Below, in pieces: positions 8,485 to 17,078 of a stretch of DNA of 48,201 bases. The translations under genes were made by a program, and so were the position numbers. Under the pieces are notes generated by a model. It did not search any database, had not been told where the DNA came from, and worked only from the letters and a program-made list of their open reading frames with translations. Positions within the stretch are counted from its first letter, which is position 1; every line of letters starts with the position of its first letter. This DNA comes from Planctomycetota bacterium (GTDB lineage: Bacteria > Planctomycetota > Planctomycetia > Pirellulales > Lacipirellulaceae), in assembly GCA_029259915.1 (NCBI GenBank), contig JAJDED010000056.1, positions 1 through 48,201 of the forward strand, given 5' to 3'.

Positions 8485-9252
8485 ATGGATGCCTCATCGG
8501 CCCAAGGAAGACTTCACGAAATTTTCTCCTCGATCCAGGGAGAAGGCCCTCACGTAGGGAAACGCCATATCTTCGTCCGACTCGAAGGGTGCAATCTTCA
8601 CTGCGCCTACTGCGACAGCCTGGACGCATTGAAAAAGAACCCGACGTACACCGTGTACCCGTACAGACCCGGACCCGGTGTGCCACGAGCAAATCCGGTT
8701 TCAGCCAGGGAAGTCGCTGAGCATGTCTGCTCCCTTGATCAAGAAAGCGGGAACACCCACGACGCGGTCTCCTTCACCGGCGGAGAGCCTCTGGTGCAAA
8801 CCGATTTCCTCAAAGAGCTTCTCGTCCTCGTTCGCACCGAGAAAAGAAAAACCTATCTCGAGACGGCAGGAACCCTCCACTCCGCTCTCGCCCAGGTCAT
8901 CGAGGACGTAGATATTATTGCCGCCGATCTGAAAGTGCCCTCCGCTACTCGAGAGAGAGTACCGCTGCCGGAAGCCAGATCCTTCCTGGAAATCGCGCAC
9001 GAGTCTCCGAGCGAACTCTTTGTCAAGCTCGTCGTGAGCCAGGACACAACCGTCCAAGAGATCAAGGATCTGCTCGCGGGAGCGTTGCCATCCGACCAGG
9101 TTCCGGTCATCCTTCAACCTGTCACGCCGTATGACTCATCGCCTCTCCCTCCGACGCTCGATCAATTGGATCGGTTTCAAGAAGCGGCAAAACGGTATGC
9201 CGAGGACGTGAGAGTCATGCCTCAAGTGCACGTGGCATTGCAAGCTCGGTAA
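8485..9252 (+). CDS. queE: 7-carboxy-7-deazaguanine synthase
   Basis: A 255-residue radical SAM enzyme of queuosine (7-deazapurine) biosynthesis. The family converts 6-carboxytetrahydropterin to 7-carboxy-7-deazaguanine. The N terminus has the typical FSSIQGEGPHVG and VRLEGCNLHCAYCD, giving the iron-sulfur ligands Cys36, Cys40 and Cys43 in a Cx3Cx2C arrangement. SFTGGEPLVQ is the SAM-binding GGE motif. A 30-residue insert after the cluster (PTYTVYPYRPGPG) matches long QueE variants. No other que gene is nearby. The ATG lies 22 bases after the aminotransferase stop without a strong ribosome binding site, so it is probably in the same transcript. Confidence 0.9.
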   Translation: MDASSAQGRLHEIFSSIQGEGPHVGKRHIFVRLEGCNLHCAYCDSLDALKKNPTYTVYPYRPGPGVPRANPVSAREVAEHVCSLDQESGNTHDAVSFTGGEPLVQTDFLKELLVLVRTEKRKTYLETAGTLHSALAQVIEDVDIIAADLKVPSATRERVPLPEARSFLEIAHESPSELFVKLVVSQDTTVQEIKDLLAGALPSDQVPVILQPVTPYDSSPLPPTLDQLDRFQEAAKRYAEDVRVMPQVHVALQAR

Positions 9253-9291
9253 ATAAATCCGGAGAAGCAACCCACTTCAGGGAGGGGAATC

Positions 9292-10431
9292 TTGAAGGAA
9301 CGAAGGAGAATCTTGCTTTGCGAGACACCCCAAGGTGGTGGATCTCTTCTTCGTTCAATTGCGCTCGGCCATGCACTCCGGGAACGGCTCCCCTCGTCTG
9401 AAGTCTTCTTCGCGGTCCCGCCCCACCAGGCCAGTATCGTCGCCGACCTCGGACTCATCGTCGTCCGACGCCTCTCGATCGACCCCATGCTTGACCGGGC
9501 CCTCACCGAAAGAGAGCGCTCCCGAAGGCTCCTGACTCTGGCCCTCTTGAACACAGGTCAGGTTCTCTCCACGGTAGCCAAGCTTCGTCCGTCCATTCTC
9601 ATCCTCGATGGGATTCCAACCCCGGCGCTCCCGACCCGGGTATTCCGCGGACGGACAGTTGTTCTCCTGGATTCCGAGTCGGGAGTGCTTCAGCCCTCTT
9701 CCAGCTCAATGCTGGCGTCCGAGATCCTCCGAAGATCCCTCCAGCGCCGAGGGGTCAATGCAGCAGACACGAGCCTTTACCTGGGAACCCCGGACAGCAT
9801 CCCTGCCGGAGCCTCCCGAGATTGGGCAACCCGCCACATCCGTTTCACCGGCTTTTTCAACCCATCTCTCCAGCCGGAACAAAGCGAGGAAAACACACAA
9901 CCCCAGCAAGATCTGGTGGCTGTCGTTCAGGAAGATACGATGCCCGTCTCCTGGCTCCATGAAGCTGCCCGGCTGGCATACGGCAACATTCTGAAGAAAG
10001 TGCCTTCTGCCCGAATGGCCCTGGCAGGGATCAACGGGCTCGACGCGGTTCTGACTCCCGAACACCCCGAGCCCATGCCGGTTACAAAAGCAACCTGGGT
10101 CGATCTCAAAACCGTCACTTCCCTGGCCCACGTCACCATCATCGAAGCACGCCCCTCTCTCCTTGCAACGCTGGCGGGGCTGGGTCGGAATCCACTACAA
10201 GTCGCTCGCCCAAGACAGCTGGGGGGCAAATTGGCCCTCGACGCGAAAGACGGCAGGGAGCAACATGGATCGTCCAGTTCACTGATTCAGAGCAACCAAA
10301 TCGATGACCTGGCCGTCGCTCTCAGCACCCGTGTGTGCCGGGAGCTTCAAGGCCCGCCCACCCTGGCCAGCGTGTTCCCGGAACCCGGCTCGATCGTCGG
10401 AACAGACGTTCTCCTCGGTGAGATCCTCTGA
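9292..10431 (+). CDS. Glycosyltransferase-like (GT-B, MurG/GT28-like) protein
   Basis: A 379-residue protein with no clear assignment. The start (RRILLCETPQGGGSLLRSIA followed by LGHALRERLP) resembles the glycine-rich first loop of GT-B glycosyltransferases such as MurG, and the remaining pattern alternates beta strands and helices (LILDGIPTPALPTRVF, VVLLDSESGV). The C-terminal nucleotide-sugar motif of true GT28 enzymes (GG...E...A) is not evident, so activity is uncertain. There is no signal peptide or transmembrane helix. The start is TTG with a strong GGGAGGGG site eight bases before it. It sits alone between queE and groEL1 on the same strand. Confidence 0.5.
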   Translation: MKERRRILLCETPQGGGSLLRSIALGHALRERLPSSEVFFAVPPHQASIVADLGLIVVRRLSIDPMLDRALTERERSRRLLTLALLNTGQVLSTVAKLRPSILILDGIPTPALPTRVFRGRTVVLLDSESGVLQPSSSSMLASEILRRSLQRRGVNAADTSLYLGTPDSIPAGASRDWATRHIRFTGFFNPSLQPEQSEENTQPQQDLVAVVQEDTMPVSWLHEAARLAYGNILKKVPSARMALAGINGLDAVLTPEHPEPMPVTKATWVDLKTVTSLAHVTIIEARPSLLATLAGLGRNPLQVARPRQLGGKLALDAKDGREQHGSSSSLIQSNQIDDLAVALSTRVCRELQGPPTLASVFPEPGSIVGTDVLLGEIL

Positions 10432-10684
10432 GGAGCCGCTGTCAGTCTGTCAGCCGGACCTTCCTGGACTCTGCTGACATTGTGGCAGCAGCAACCTCCT
10501 CCGCCCCGCTCCCGAGGTCCTTGATTTGCCAGGGCCTTGAAAATCAATGTTTTCCGGTCGCGTGGACGGAAATAGGCATGACACTTGCTTCAAGAGGAGG
10601 TTTTCCCGTCCGTACATTGAGCTTTCGCGGAATCGCCGTGGGGCGTCCGCGGGATGATAACAATACGATAGAAGGAGGAGTTCA
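10432..10684 (+). promoter_or_regulatory. Upstream region of groEL1
   Basis: About 250 bases without a gene. No CIRCE element (TTAGCACTC-N9-GAGTGCTAA) is present. CTTGAAA at 10536-10542 resembles a heat-shock sigma32 -35, but no matching CCCCATNT is visible at the right distance, so this is weak. A very strong AAGGAGGAG ribosome binding site at 10672-10680 precedes the groEL1 ATG. Confidence 0.35.
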
Positions 10685-12379
10685 ATGGCGAAGCAGCTGG
10701 CCTTCGACCGAGAAGCCCGAGAGGCCATTCAGAGCGGAGTCAACAAGATCGCCAAGGCGGTCAAGACGACGCTCGGCCCCCGTGGAAGAAACGCCGTACT
10801 CGACAAGGGTTGGGGAAGTCCCACCATCACTAAAGATGGTGTCACCGTGGCCGAAGAGGTCGAGCTCGCGAACCCCTACGAAAACCTCGGCGCCCAACTC
10901 GTCAAGGAAGCGGCTTCCAAGACGAGTGACGTGGTCGGCGATGGGACGACGACCGCGACGGTGCTTTCTGAAGCCATCTTTAATGAGGGCCTCAAATGCG
11001 TGACCGCAGGTCACAACCCCATGATGCTCACCAAGGGGATCCAGAAGGCCGTGTCCACGGTCATCACCAATCTCCACAAGCTGAGCAAGCCCGTCCAAGG
11101 CAAGAAAGACATCGCTTACATCGCCTCGATCGCCAGTAACAATGACGACACCGTGGGCAAGATGATCTCCGAAGCCATGGAAAAAGTGGGTAAAGACGGG
11201 GTCATCACCGTTGAGGAGAGTAAGGGCATCGAGACCGATGTCGAGGTTGTCGAGGGCATGCAGTTTGACCGCGGCTACCTCTCCCCTCACTTCGTGACCG
11301 ACCAGGACAGGATGGAAGTGGTTCTCGAAAAACCCTTCATCCTTCTCCACGAAGACAAGATCACCTCGGTCAAGAAGATCGTTCCCATGCTGGAACAGAT
11401 CACCAAGGCCGGGTCTTCTCTGCTCATTATTGCTGAGGATATCGAAGGCGACGCACTGGCCACCTTGGTCGTGAACAAGCTTCGAGGAACCCTCAAGGTT
11501 TGTGCCGTCAAGGCTCCTGGCTACGGCGATCGCCGAAAGGCAATGCTGGAAGACCTCGCTGTCCTGACGGGCGGCCAGGTGATCTTCAAAGACCTGGGCA
11601 TCGACATCGAAAATGCCGACTCCAGCCACTTCGGTCGCGCCAAACGAGTGACCATTAACAGCGAAAACACCGTGCTCGTTCAGGGAACGGGAGTGGCTGG
11701 CGAGATTCAAGCTCGCATCGCCCAGATCCGAAACGAGATCGAGCTCACCACCTCTGACTACGATCGCGAAAAACTGCAAGAGCGCCTCGCCAAGCTGGCC
11801 GGTGGTGTCGCCTTGGTTCGGGTCGGTGGTGCAACCGAGACGGAAGTCAAAGAAAAGAAAGCACGGGTCGAAGACGCACTTTCTGCGACTCGCGCTGCTG
11901 TTGAGGAAGGCATCCTTCCCGGTGGCGGAATTGCTCTTCTTCGCTCGGTTGCCTGCCTGAAGAACCTCAAGGGCGACAGCCTGGAAGAGGACGCGGGCAT
12001 CAACATCGTCCGGAAGGCCCTCGAGGCCCCGATTCGAACGATTGCCGCCAACGCCGGTCAAGATGGCGGTTTGGTCGTCAAGAGGACTTTGAGCGAAAAA
12101 GCCGCGAACCATGGCTATGACGCGAACGCCGATCGATACGGCGATCTCGTCGCCTGGGGAATCGTCGATCCAACCAAGGTAACCCGATCTGCCCTTCAGA
12201 ACGCAGCAAGCGTTGCCTCTCTCCTTCTCACCAGTGAAGCCCTCATCACCGACGCCCCGAGCAAGGGAGCGAAGGGAGGTGGTGGCCACGATCACATGCA
12301 TGGCGGCGGCGGAATGCCCGGTATGGGCGGCGGAATGCCCGGCATGGGTGGCATGGGCGGAATGCCCGGCATGATGTAA
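10685..12379 (+). CDS. groEL1: Chaperonin GroEL, first copy, with His/Gly/Met-rich tail
   Basis: A 564-residue 60-kDa chaperonin that folds proteins in an ATP-driven double ring with GroES. Clear signatures are [31 protein letters not shown], the nucleotide-binding [43 protein letters not shown] and EEGILPGGG. The last 30 or so residues are a Gly-Gly-Met tail interspersed with four histidines and many GMGG repeats, longer than the tail of typical GroEL. The second GroEL lacks any such tail. A strong AAGGAGGAG site precedes the ATG. Codon choice (CTC, CAG, GTC, AAG) agrees with the genes to the left rather than with groES and groEL2 to the right. Confidence 0.97.
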   Translation: MAKQLAFDREAREAIQSGVNKIAKAVKTTLGPRGRNAVLDKGWGSPTITKDGVTVAEEVELANPYENLGAQLVKEAASKTSDVVGDGTTTATVLSEAIFNEGLKCVTAGHNPMMLTKGIQKAVSTVITNLHKLSKPVQGKKDIAYIASIASNNDDTVGKMISEAMEKVGKDGVITVEESKGIETDVEVVEGMQFDRGYLSPHFVTDQDRMEVVLEKPFILLHEDKITSVKKIVPMLEQITKAGSSLLIIAEDIEGDALATLVVNKLRGTLKVCAVKAPGYGDRRKAMLEDLAVLTGGQVIFKDLGIDIENADSSHFGRAKRVTINSENTVLVQGTGVAGEIQARIAQIRNEIELTTSDYDREKLQERLAKLAGGVALVRVGGATETEVKEKKARVEDALSATRAAVEEGILPGGGIALLRSVACLKNLKGDSLEEDAGINIVRKALEAPIRTIAANAGQDGGLVVKRTLSEKAANHGYDANADRYGDLVAWGIVDPTKVTRSALQNAASVASLLLTSEALITDAPSKGAKGGGGHDHMHGGGGMPGMGGGMPGMGGMGGMPGMM

Positions 12380-12469
12380 TCGATCCAGCAGCGGGGATTG
12401 ACCGCTGGATTTCATTGACTCGACAACAACCAATCAAATTGAATCACATATAAGACAAGGAAAAATACC
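12380..12469. other. Spacer between groEL1 and groES; compositional boundary
   Basis: A 90-base spacer. A weak hairpin (CAGCGG at 12389-12394 with CCGCTG at 12402-12407) follows the groEL1 stop. The second half turns AT-rich, with AAGGA before the groES ATG. Codon and ribosome-binding-site style change across this spacer, so it is the best estimate of where the two halves of the window meet. Confidence 0.5.
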
Positions 12470-12766
12470 ATGACAAAAATTAACCTACGACCCTTGGACG
12501 ACCGCGTGGTGGTAAGCCCCTCGGAAGCAGAAGAAATCACCGCCGGAGGCATCGTCTTGCCCGACGCCGCCCAGGAAAAACCGCAGCGTGGCAAAGTCGT
12601 TGCCGTCGGCGCTGGCAAATTGCTCGACAGCGGCAATCGCGGAGAACTTTCCGTCACGGTTGGCGACGAAGTGATTTACGGCAAGTACGGCGGATCAGAC
12701 ATCGAAGTCGACGGCGAAGAATTCAAGATCCTCCGCGAGAGCGACATCTTGGCCAAAGTGGTTTGA
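12470..12766 (+). CDS. groES: Co-chaperonin GroES
   Basis: A 98-residue 10-kDa co-chaperonin that caps the GroEL ring. The pattern is complete: LRPLDDRVVV at the start, the mobile loop region EEITAGGIVLPDAA that contacts GroEL, the roof hairpin region, VTVGDEVIYGKYGGSDIEVD and the end RESDILAKV. Length is typical. An AAGGA site lies just upstream of the ATG. Only 78 bases separate it from groEL2, with which it forms the usual groES-groEL pair; groEL1 sits 90 bases upstream. Confidence 0.97.
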   Translation: MTKINLRPLDDRVVVSPSEAEEITAGGIVLPDAAQEKPQRGKVVAVGAGKLLDSGNRGELSVTVGDEVIYGKYGGSDIEVDGEEFKILRESDILAKVV

Positions 12767-12844
12767 CGTTAGTTGCTAGTTGATAGGCGCTAGTTATTAG
12801 AAAAAAACAAACACAAGCATAATTAACCACAAGGAAACAATATC

Positions 12845-14464
12845 GTGGCAAAACAACTCATGTTCGACGACACAGCACGTAGCAAGCTGCTCAAAGGCGT
12901 CGACAAATTGGCTGACGCCGTGGCTGTGACGATGGGCCCGACCGGTCGTAACGTGATCATCAACAAATCGTTCGGCGGCCCCACGGTAACCAAAGATGGT
13001 GTGACCGTGAGCAAGGAAGTCGAGCTGGAAGACCCCTTCGAAAACATGGGGGCCAAGTTGGTCCACGAAGTGGCGGACAAAACCTCCTCGCTCGCCGGCG
13101 ACGGTACCACCACCGCAACCGTGCTCGCTCGTGCAATTTTGCGAGAAGGCACGCGAAACATTGTCGCGGGTAGCAATCCGATGGCCGTTCAGCGCGGTAT
13201 CCGCAAAGCAGTCGATGCGGCAGTCGAGCAACTCGACTCGATGTCGAAAAAAGTATCCAGCAAAGAGCAAATCGCTCAGATTGGTGCGATCAGCGCGAAC
13301 AACGATCGCGTGATCGGCGACCTGTTGGCAGACGCGATGGAAAGAGTTGGCAAAGACGGCGTCATCACGGTCGAGGAAGGCCGCTCGACCGAAACGACGC
13401 TCGATTTGGTCGAAGGCATGCAGTTCGACAAGGGTTTTCTTTCACCCTACTTTATCAACCAAACCGCCGACATGGAATGCACCCTCGAAGATGCCTACCT
13501 GCTGATCCATGAAAAGAAAATCAGCAACCTGCGCGACTTGCTACCGCTTTTGGAACTCGTGAGCCAAAAGGGCAAGCCATTGCTGATTATTGCCGAAGAC
13601 GTGGAAGGCGAAGCCCTCGCGGCTTTGGTCGTCAACAAGCTCCGCGGCATTCTCAACGTCTGTGCTGTGAAAGCCCCTGGTTTTGGCGATCGCCGCAAGG
13701 CCATGCTGGGCGACATCGCCACGCTCACCGGTGGCACGCTCATTAGCGAAGATTTGGGACAAAAGCTGGAAAACGTCACGTTAGCCGAACTGGGACGGGC
13801 GAAGAAAATCACCGTCTCCAAGGATGCCACAACGATCGTCCAGGGCGGCGGCAATACCGCTGACGTGCAAAAGCGGATTGAGCAGATTCGCAAAAGCATC
13901 GAAGCAACCTCCAGCGAATACGATCGCGAAAAACTGCAAGAACGGATGGCCAAGCTCACCGGTGGCGTGGCAATCATCTCGGTTGGCGCCAGCAGCGAAG
14001 CCGACATGAAGCAAAAAAAAGCACGCGTGGAAGACGCACTGCACGCAACCCGCGCCGCGGTGGAAGAAGGCATTCTTCCCGGAGGTGGTGTGGCACTTAT
14101 GCGAACGCGAGAGGCGGTTCAAGCAGCCCGCAGCAGTGCGAAAGGCGACGAAAAAATCGGCGTCGACATCGTTGCCGGTGTGCTCGACGCACCGCTACGT
14201 CAAATCGCCGATAACTGCAGCCTGGATGGCAGTGTGGTGGCCGACGAAATTAGTCGCAAATCGCAAGCCATTGGCTACGATGCCAACAACGGCGAATATG
14301 TCGACATGTTCAAGGCGGGCATCATCGATCCCACCAAGGTCGTCAAAACAGCGCTGATCAACGCCGCAAGCATCGCTGGACTGATGCTTACCACCGAAGC
14401 CTTGGTCACGAACTACGACGCCAAACAACAGGACAAAAAGGCAGTTGCTGGCAGCATTCGTTAG
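12845..14464 (+). CDS. groEL2: Chaperonin GroEL, second copy, tail-less
   Basis: A 539-residue chaperonin. Signatures include [77 protein letters not shown] and EEGILPGGG. It differs from GroEL1 by [14 protein letters not shown] in place of [14 protein letters not shown] and by ending AVAGSIR with no Gly-Gly-Met tail. The tail packs inside the cavity in other chaperonins, so this copy may have a different client range. The start is GTG with an AAGGA site 9 bases before it. TTG and CAA codons are frequent, unlike groEL1. Confidence 0.97.
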   Translation: MAKQLMFDDTARSKLLKGVDKLADAVAVTMGPTGRNVIINKSFGGPTVTKDGVTVSKEVELEDPFENMGAKLVHEVADKTSSLAGDGTTTATVLARAILREGTRNIVAGSNPMAVQRGIRKAVDAAVEQLDSMSKKVSSKEQIAQIGAISANNDRVIGDLLADAMERVGKDGVITVEEGRSTETTLDLVEGMQFDKGFLSPYFINQTADMECTLEDAYLLIHEKKISNLRDLLPLLELVSQKGKPLLIIAEDVEGEALAALVVNKLRGILNVCAVKAPGFGDRRKAMLGDIATLTGGTLISEDLGQKLENVTLAELGRAKKITVSKDATTIVQGGGNTADVQKRIEQIRKSIEATSSEYDREKLQERMAKLTGGVAIISVGASSEADMKQKKARVEDALHATRAAVEEGILPGGGVALMRTREAVQAARSSAKGDEKIGVDIVAGVLDAPLRQIADNCSLDGSVVADEISRKSQAIGYDANNGEYVDMFKAGIIDPTKVVKTALINAASIAGLMLTTEALVTNYDAKQQDKKAVAGSIR

Positions 14465-14492
14465 CAAGCCCAAAGATCGATATTTTTCGCGA

Positions 14493-14526
14493 CGGGCCAC
14501 TCGGCTATTCTCTAGCCAGTGGCCCG
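14493..14526 (+). terminator. Strong hairpin after groEL2
   Basis: The arm at 14493-14507 (CGGGCCACT, bulged C, GGCTA) pairs with TAGCCAGTGGCCCG at 14513-14526 around a TTCTC loop: 14 pairs with one bulge. It sits 28 bases after the groEL2 stop, before dnaJ. No T-run follows, so it may be an mRNA 3' end or processing site between groEL2 and dnaJ rather than a classical terminator. Confidence 0.55.
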
Positions 14527-14555
14527 ATCGTGTGTAGGTTGGAAATAAACAATGT

Positions 14556-14632
14556 CCAATGACCAATTCCCAATGACCAATGCCCTCTCGCTGACACCAA
14601 CCGTTCATACTCAGAATTAGTCATTGGTCATT
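14556..14632. repeat. Direct and inverted copies of CCAATGACCAAT
   Basis: CCAATGACCAAT occurs at 14556-14567 and 14570-14581. AATGACCAATG (14572-14582) is mirrored by CATTGGTCATT at 14622-14632. Together they form a small direct-plus-inverted repeat cluster in the groEL2-dnaJ spacer. I recall similar low-complexity runs being common between planctomycete genes; the function is unknown. Confidence 0.6.
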
Positions 14633-14653
14633 CGTCATTTTGAATTGTCCTCT

Positions 14654-15769
14654 ATGTCGAAACGCGATTATTACGAAGTGCTGGAAGTCGCTCGCGAGTC
14701 GTCGCAAGGCGATATCGCTACGGCATATCGTAAGCTGGCGGTAAAGTTCCACCCTGACAAAAACCCGGACGACCAAGAGGCAATCGACCGTTTCAAGGAA
14801 GCCTCCGAGGCGTTTGAAGTTCTGCACGACTCGGAAAAACGCGCTCGTTACGATCAGTACGGCCATGCCGGGGTGAACGGCAACTCCGGCTCGGGACATT
14901 TCTCCGACGTCGAAGATATCTTCTCCGCGTTTGGCGATATCTTCGGCGATATCTTTGGCGGTCGGCGTGGTCGCAGCCGTGTGCGAAAAGGCCGCGACGT
15001 GCGGTGCGATGTTTCGCTCACCCTGCATGAAGCGGCAAACGGAGCGCGAAAGACCGTCGAGTTCCAACGGCACGAACCCTGCAAGACTTGCAAAGGCACA
15101 GGAGCGGCGAAGGGAAGCAAACGAGAAAAATGCTCGTACTGCGGCGGTCAAGGCCAAGTTGTCCAGCAGGCAGGAATCATTCGCGTCCAAACCACCTGCC
15201 CCGCCTGCCAAGGCGAAGGTTCGTCGGTTTCCACTCCCTGCCGAAGCTGTCGCGGGACAGGACACATACTGAAAAAAGTCGAAGCCGAGGTCGACATCCC
15301 CGCCGGGGTCGACAATGGCATGCAAGTGCGAATTGCCGGCCAAGGCGAGCCAAGCCCCAACGGCGGACCCCCGGGCGATTGTTACTGCGTGGTGTCGGTC
15401 TTACAGCACGCGTTGTTCGATCGCGAAGGCCAACATCTGGTCTGCCGCGTGCCGATTACCTACTCGCAGGCAGTCTTGGGCTGTACGCTAGAAGTACCCA
15501 CGCTTAGCGGCCCTAGCGATCTTGAGATTCCTCCCGGCACGGAGACAGGAAAAGTCTTTAGGCTTCAGGGACAGGGCATGCCCGACCCGCGGATTACCGG
15601 TTTGGGAGACTTGCTGGTGCAGGTAAACATCGAAGTCCCGAAGAAGGTCACCAGCGAGGAAGAAAATCTGTTGCGCGAACTTGCCGACATGGAACACAAA
15701 AACGTCGCTCCCGCGCGGAAAAGTTTTTTTGAAAAAGTCAAAGAGTATCTTAGCGATGAGTCGCAATAG
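14654..15769 (+). CDS. dnaJ: Chaperone DnaJ (Hsp40)
   Basis: A 371-residue type I J-protein that stimulates DnaK ATPase. The ATG at 14654 is chosen because MSKRDYYEVLEV is the canonical start; the frame stays open a further 30 bases upstream to a TTG. The J domain has HPD at residues 33-35, followed by a short Gly/Phe region (FGDIFGDIFGG). Four zinc-finger repeats follow: CKTCKGTG, CSYCGGQG, CPACQGEG and CRSCRGTG. The C-terminal substrate-binding domains complete the usual length. It precedes grpE by 23 bases; dnaK itself is not in the window. Confidence 0.96.
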   Translation: MSKRDYYEVLEVARESSQGDIATAYRKLAVKFHPDKNPDDQEAIDRFKEASEAFEVLHDSEKRARYDQYGHAGVNGNSGSGHFSDVEDIFSAFGDIFGDIFGGRRGRSRVRKGRDVRCDVSLTLHEAANGARKTVEFQRHEPCKTCKGTGAAKGSKREKCSYCGGQGQVVQQAGIIRVQTTCPACQGEGSSVSTPCRSCRGTGHILKKVEAEVDIPAGVDNGMQVRIAGQGEPSPNGGPPGDCYCVVSVLQHALFDREGQHLVCRVPITYSQAVLGCTLEVPTLSGPSDLEIPPGTETGKVFRLQGQGMPDPRITGLGDLLVQVNIEVPKKVTSEEENLLRELADMEHKNVAPARKSFFEKVKEYLSDESQ

Positions 15770-15792
15770 CATTTATTGAGGAAGGCGCACCG

Positions 15793-16413
15793 ATGGCGGT
15801 TCAACCACCCACAAACGACAACAATCCCGAAAGCGTTCCGATTGGCGATGCGGACACAACCGAAGTCGATTCGATCGCACAACAGGTAGAAGCTGCTAGC
15901 AGCGAGGGCAAACCCTCGGACGAAGCGCAGAGCGACTTAGCAGCGCAATTGGCAGAAGAAAAAGATCGGGGATTGCGTCTCCAGGCCGAGATGCAAAATC
16001 TTCGCAACCGGACTTCGCGAGAAATTGCCGACGAACGACGCTATGCACCGATGCCCTTGCTGAGAGAATTGCTCCCCGTGGTCGACAATATCAATCGAGC
16101 CATCGAAGCTGCCGAGCAAGAGAGCGACGCGGAAAGTCTGTTAGAAGGTTTCAAACTCGTTCGTCAACAATTGATGGTTGCCTTAGAGCAACATAACTGC
16201 AAGCCGATCGAAGCGCTGGGCCAACCGTTTGATCCGCAGTTTCACGAGGCAATTTTGCAGCAACCCTCGGAAGAGCAGCCCAAGAACCACATCTCGTTGG
16301 TCACACAAGTCGGATACCAACTGCACGATCGGGTTGTGCGGCCCTCGCAAGTTATCATTTCAACGGGCCCCGCCGAAAGCGAAGCTCAGCAAACTTCCAA
16401 CACCGAGCGATAA
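15793..16413 (+). CDS. grpE: Nucleotide exchange factor GrpE
   Basis: A 206-residue exchange factor for DnaK. An acidic, disordered N terminus (about 1-50) leads into the long helix with RGLRLQAEMQNLRNRTSREI, the expected dimerisation coiled coil. The head follows with RELLPVVDNINRAIEAAEQE and ends with the beta domain FDPQFHEAI and RVVRPSQVIIS. Length and order are typical. A GAGGAAGG site lies ahead of the ATG. It sits between dnaJ and a zinc-ribbon gene nine bases downstream, all on one strand and probably one transcript. Confidence 0.95.
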   Translation: MAVQPPTNDNNPESVPIGDADTTEVDSIAQQVEAASSEGKPSDEAQSDLAAQLAEEKDRGLRLQAEMQNLRNRTSREIADERRYAPMPLLRELLPVVDNINRAIEAAEQESDAESLLEGFKLVRQQLMVALEQHNCKPIEALGQPFDPQFHEAILQQPSEEQPKNHISLVTQVGYQLHDRVVRPSQVIISTGPAESEAQQTSNTER

Positions 16414-16422
16414 ACAATAAAA

Positions 16423-16719
16423 ATGCCCACTTACGATTACGAATGCGACTCCTGCGGGCACGAGTTCGAGTTGTTCCAATCCATCTCCGCGCCTGTCAAA
16501 AAGAAGTGCCCCGAGTGCAGCAAGCTGAAGCTTCGCCGCTTGTTCGGCACGGGCGGGGCGATTGTATTTAAGGGTTCCGGTTTCTACCAAACCGATTACC
16601 GCAGCGAATCGTACAAACAAGCCGCGGAAAAGGATAAGAAACCCGCCGCCAAGAAGGACGAAAGCAAGGCCTCAGACAAATCGAAGTCGAAACCCAAAAA
16701 ACCCTCGAGCGAAGCCTAA
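16423..16719 (+). CDS. FmdB-family zinc-ribbon protein
   Basis: A 98-residue protein that starts MPTYDYECDSCGHEFE, the standard opening of the FmdB regulatory-protein family. The zinc ribbon uses Cys8, Cys11, Cys29 and Cys32. The following FGTGGAIVFKGSGFYQTDYR segment is also family-typical. The last 35 residues are a Lys/Ser/Ala-rich disordered tail. The function of the family is poorly defined; regulatory or RNA-binding roles have been suggested. It is tightly linked to grpE and yacG (gaps of 9 and 14 bases). Confidence 0.9.
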   Translation: MPTYDYECDSCGHEFELFQSISAPVKKKCPECSKLKLRRLFGTGGAIVFKGSGFYQTDYRSESYKQAAEKDKKPAAKKDESKASDKSKSKPKKPSSEA

Positions 16720-16733
16720 CGGCTTCAACACTC

Positions 16734-16943
16734 ATGCGCTGTCCGACTTGCAAAAGTGATTTTGACCCGACGCTCACCGACACGCTCCCCTTCTGTAGCG
16801 AGCGTTGCCGCTTGATTGATTTAGGTCGCTGGCTTGGTGAAGAACACATCTTGCCAAATTTTCCGGACCCCGACGGCGACGAAAAGCCCGAAAATCCTAT
16901 CGCCGAGAATCATTCGAGCAGCCCCGAGGGCGACGCTCTCTAG
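16734..16943 (+). CDS. yacG: DNA gyrase inhibitor YacG
   Basis: A 69-residue zinc protein. CPTCKSDF gives Cys3 and Cys6, and FCSERCRLIDLGRWLGEEH gives Cys21 and Cys25, the standard YacG zinc knuckle. In Escherichia coli YacG binds GyrB and blocks DNA binding by gyrase. The C terminus is acidic and disordered. The last base lies just before an intergenic region with a good promoter for the next gene, so this probably ends the dnaJ-grpE-fmdB-yacG transcript. Confidence 0.9.
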   Translation: MRCPTCKSDFDPTLTDTLPFCSERCRLIDLGRWLGEEHILPNFPDPDGDEKPENPIAENHSSSPEGDAL

Positions 16944-16970
16944 AGCCCACCCAAATGTCCACGGTTAGCC

Positions 16971-16987
16971 GCGATCTTACAGATCGC
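16971..16987 (+). terminator. Small hairpin after yacG
   Basis: GCGATC (16971-16976) pairs with GATCGC (16982-16987) around TTACA. It lies 28 bases after the yacG stop. The stem is short and there is no T-run, so termination is only a possibility. Confidence 0.3.
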
Positions 16988-17005
16988 TGCTAAAATTCCC
17001 AGCAC

Positions 17006-17034
17006 TTGGAATCATGCCACGACGGCTTTATAAT
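17006..17034 (+). promoter_or_regulatory. Sigma70-like promoter for the membrane protein gene
   Basis: TTGGAA at 17006-17011 and TATAAT at 17029-17034 are separated by exactly 17 bases. The -10 is a perfect match and the -35 matches four of six. It lies 45 bases upstream of the chosen ATG of the next gene. Confidence 0.6.
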
Positions 17035-17078
17035 GCCTCGCAACTTGGCAACCCTTGTGTCCCGAGACGATTCTCCTC

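Noticed and set aside
10432..10684. CIRCE element or sigma32 promoter before groEL1
   Set aside because: No TTAGCACTC inverted repeat; CTTGAAA lacks a properly spaced -10 partner.
10682..12433. Long minus-strand open frame (583 codons) opposite groEL1
   Set aside because: It mirrors the conserved groEL1 coding sequence; the translation is repetitive and has no family character. It is a codon-usage shadow.
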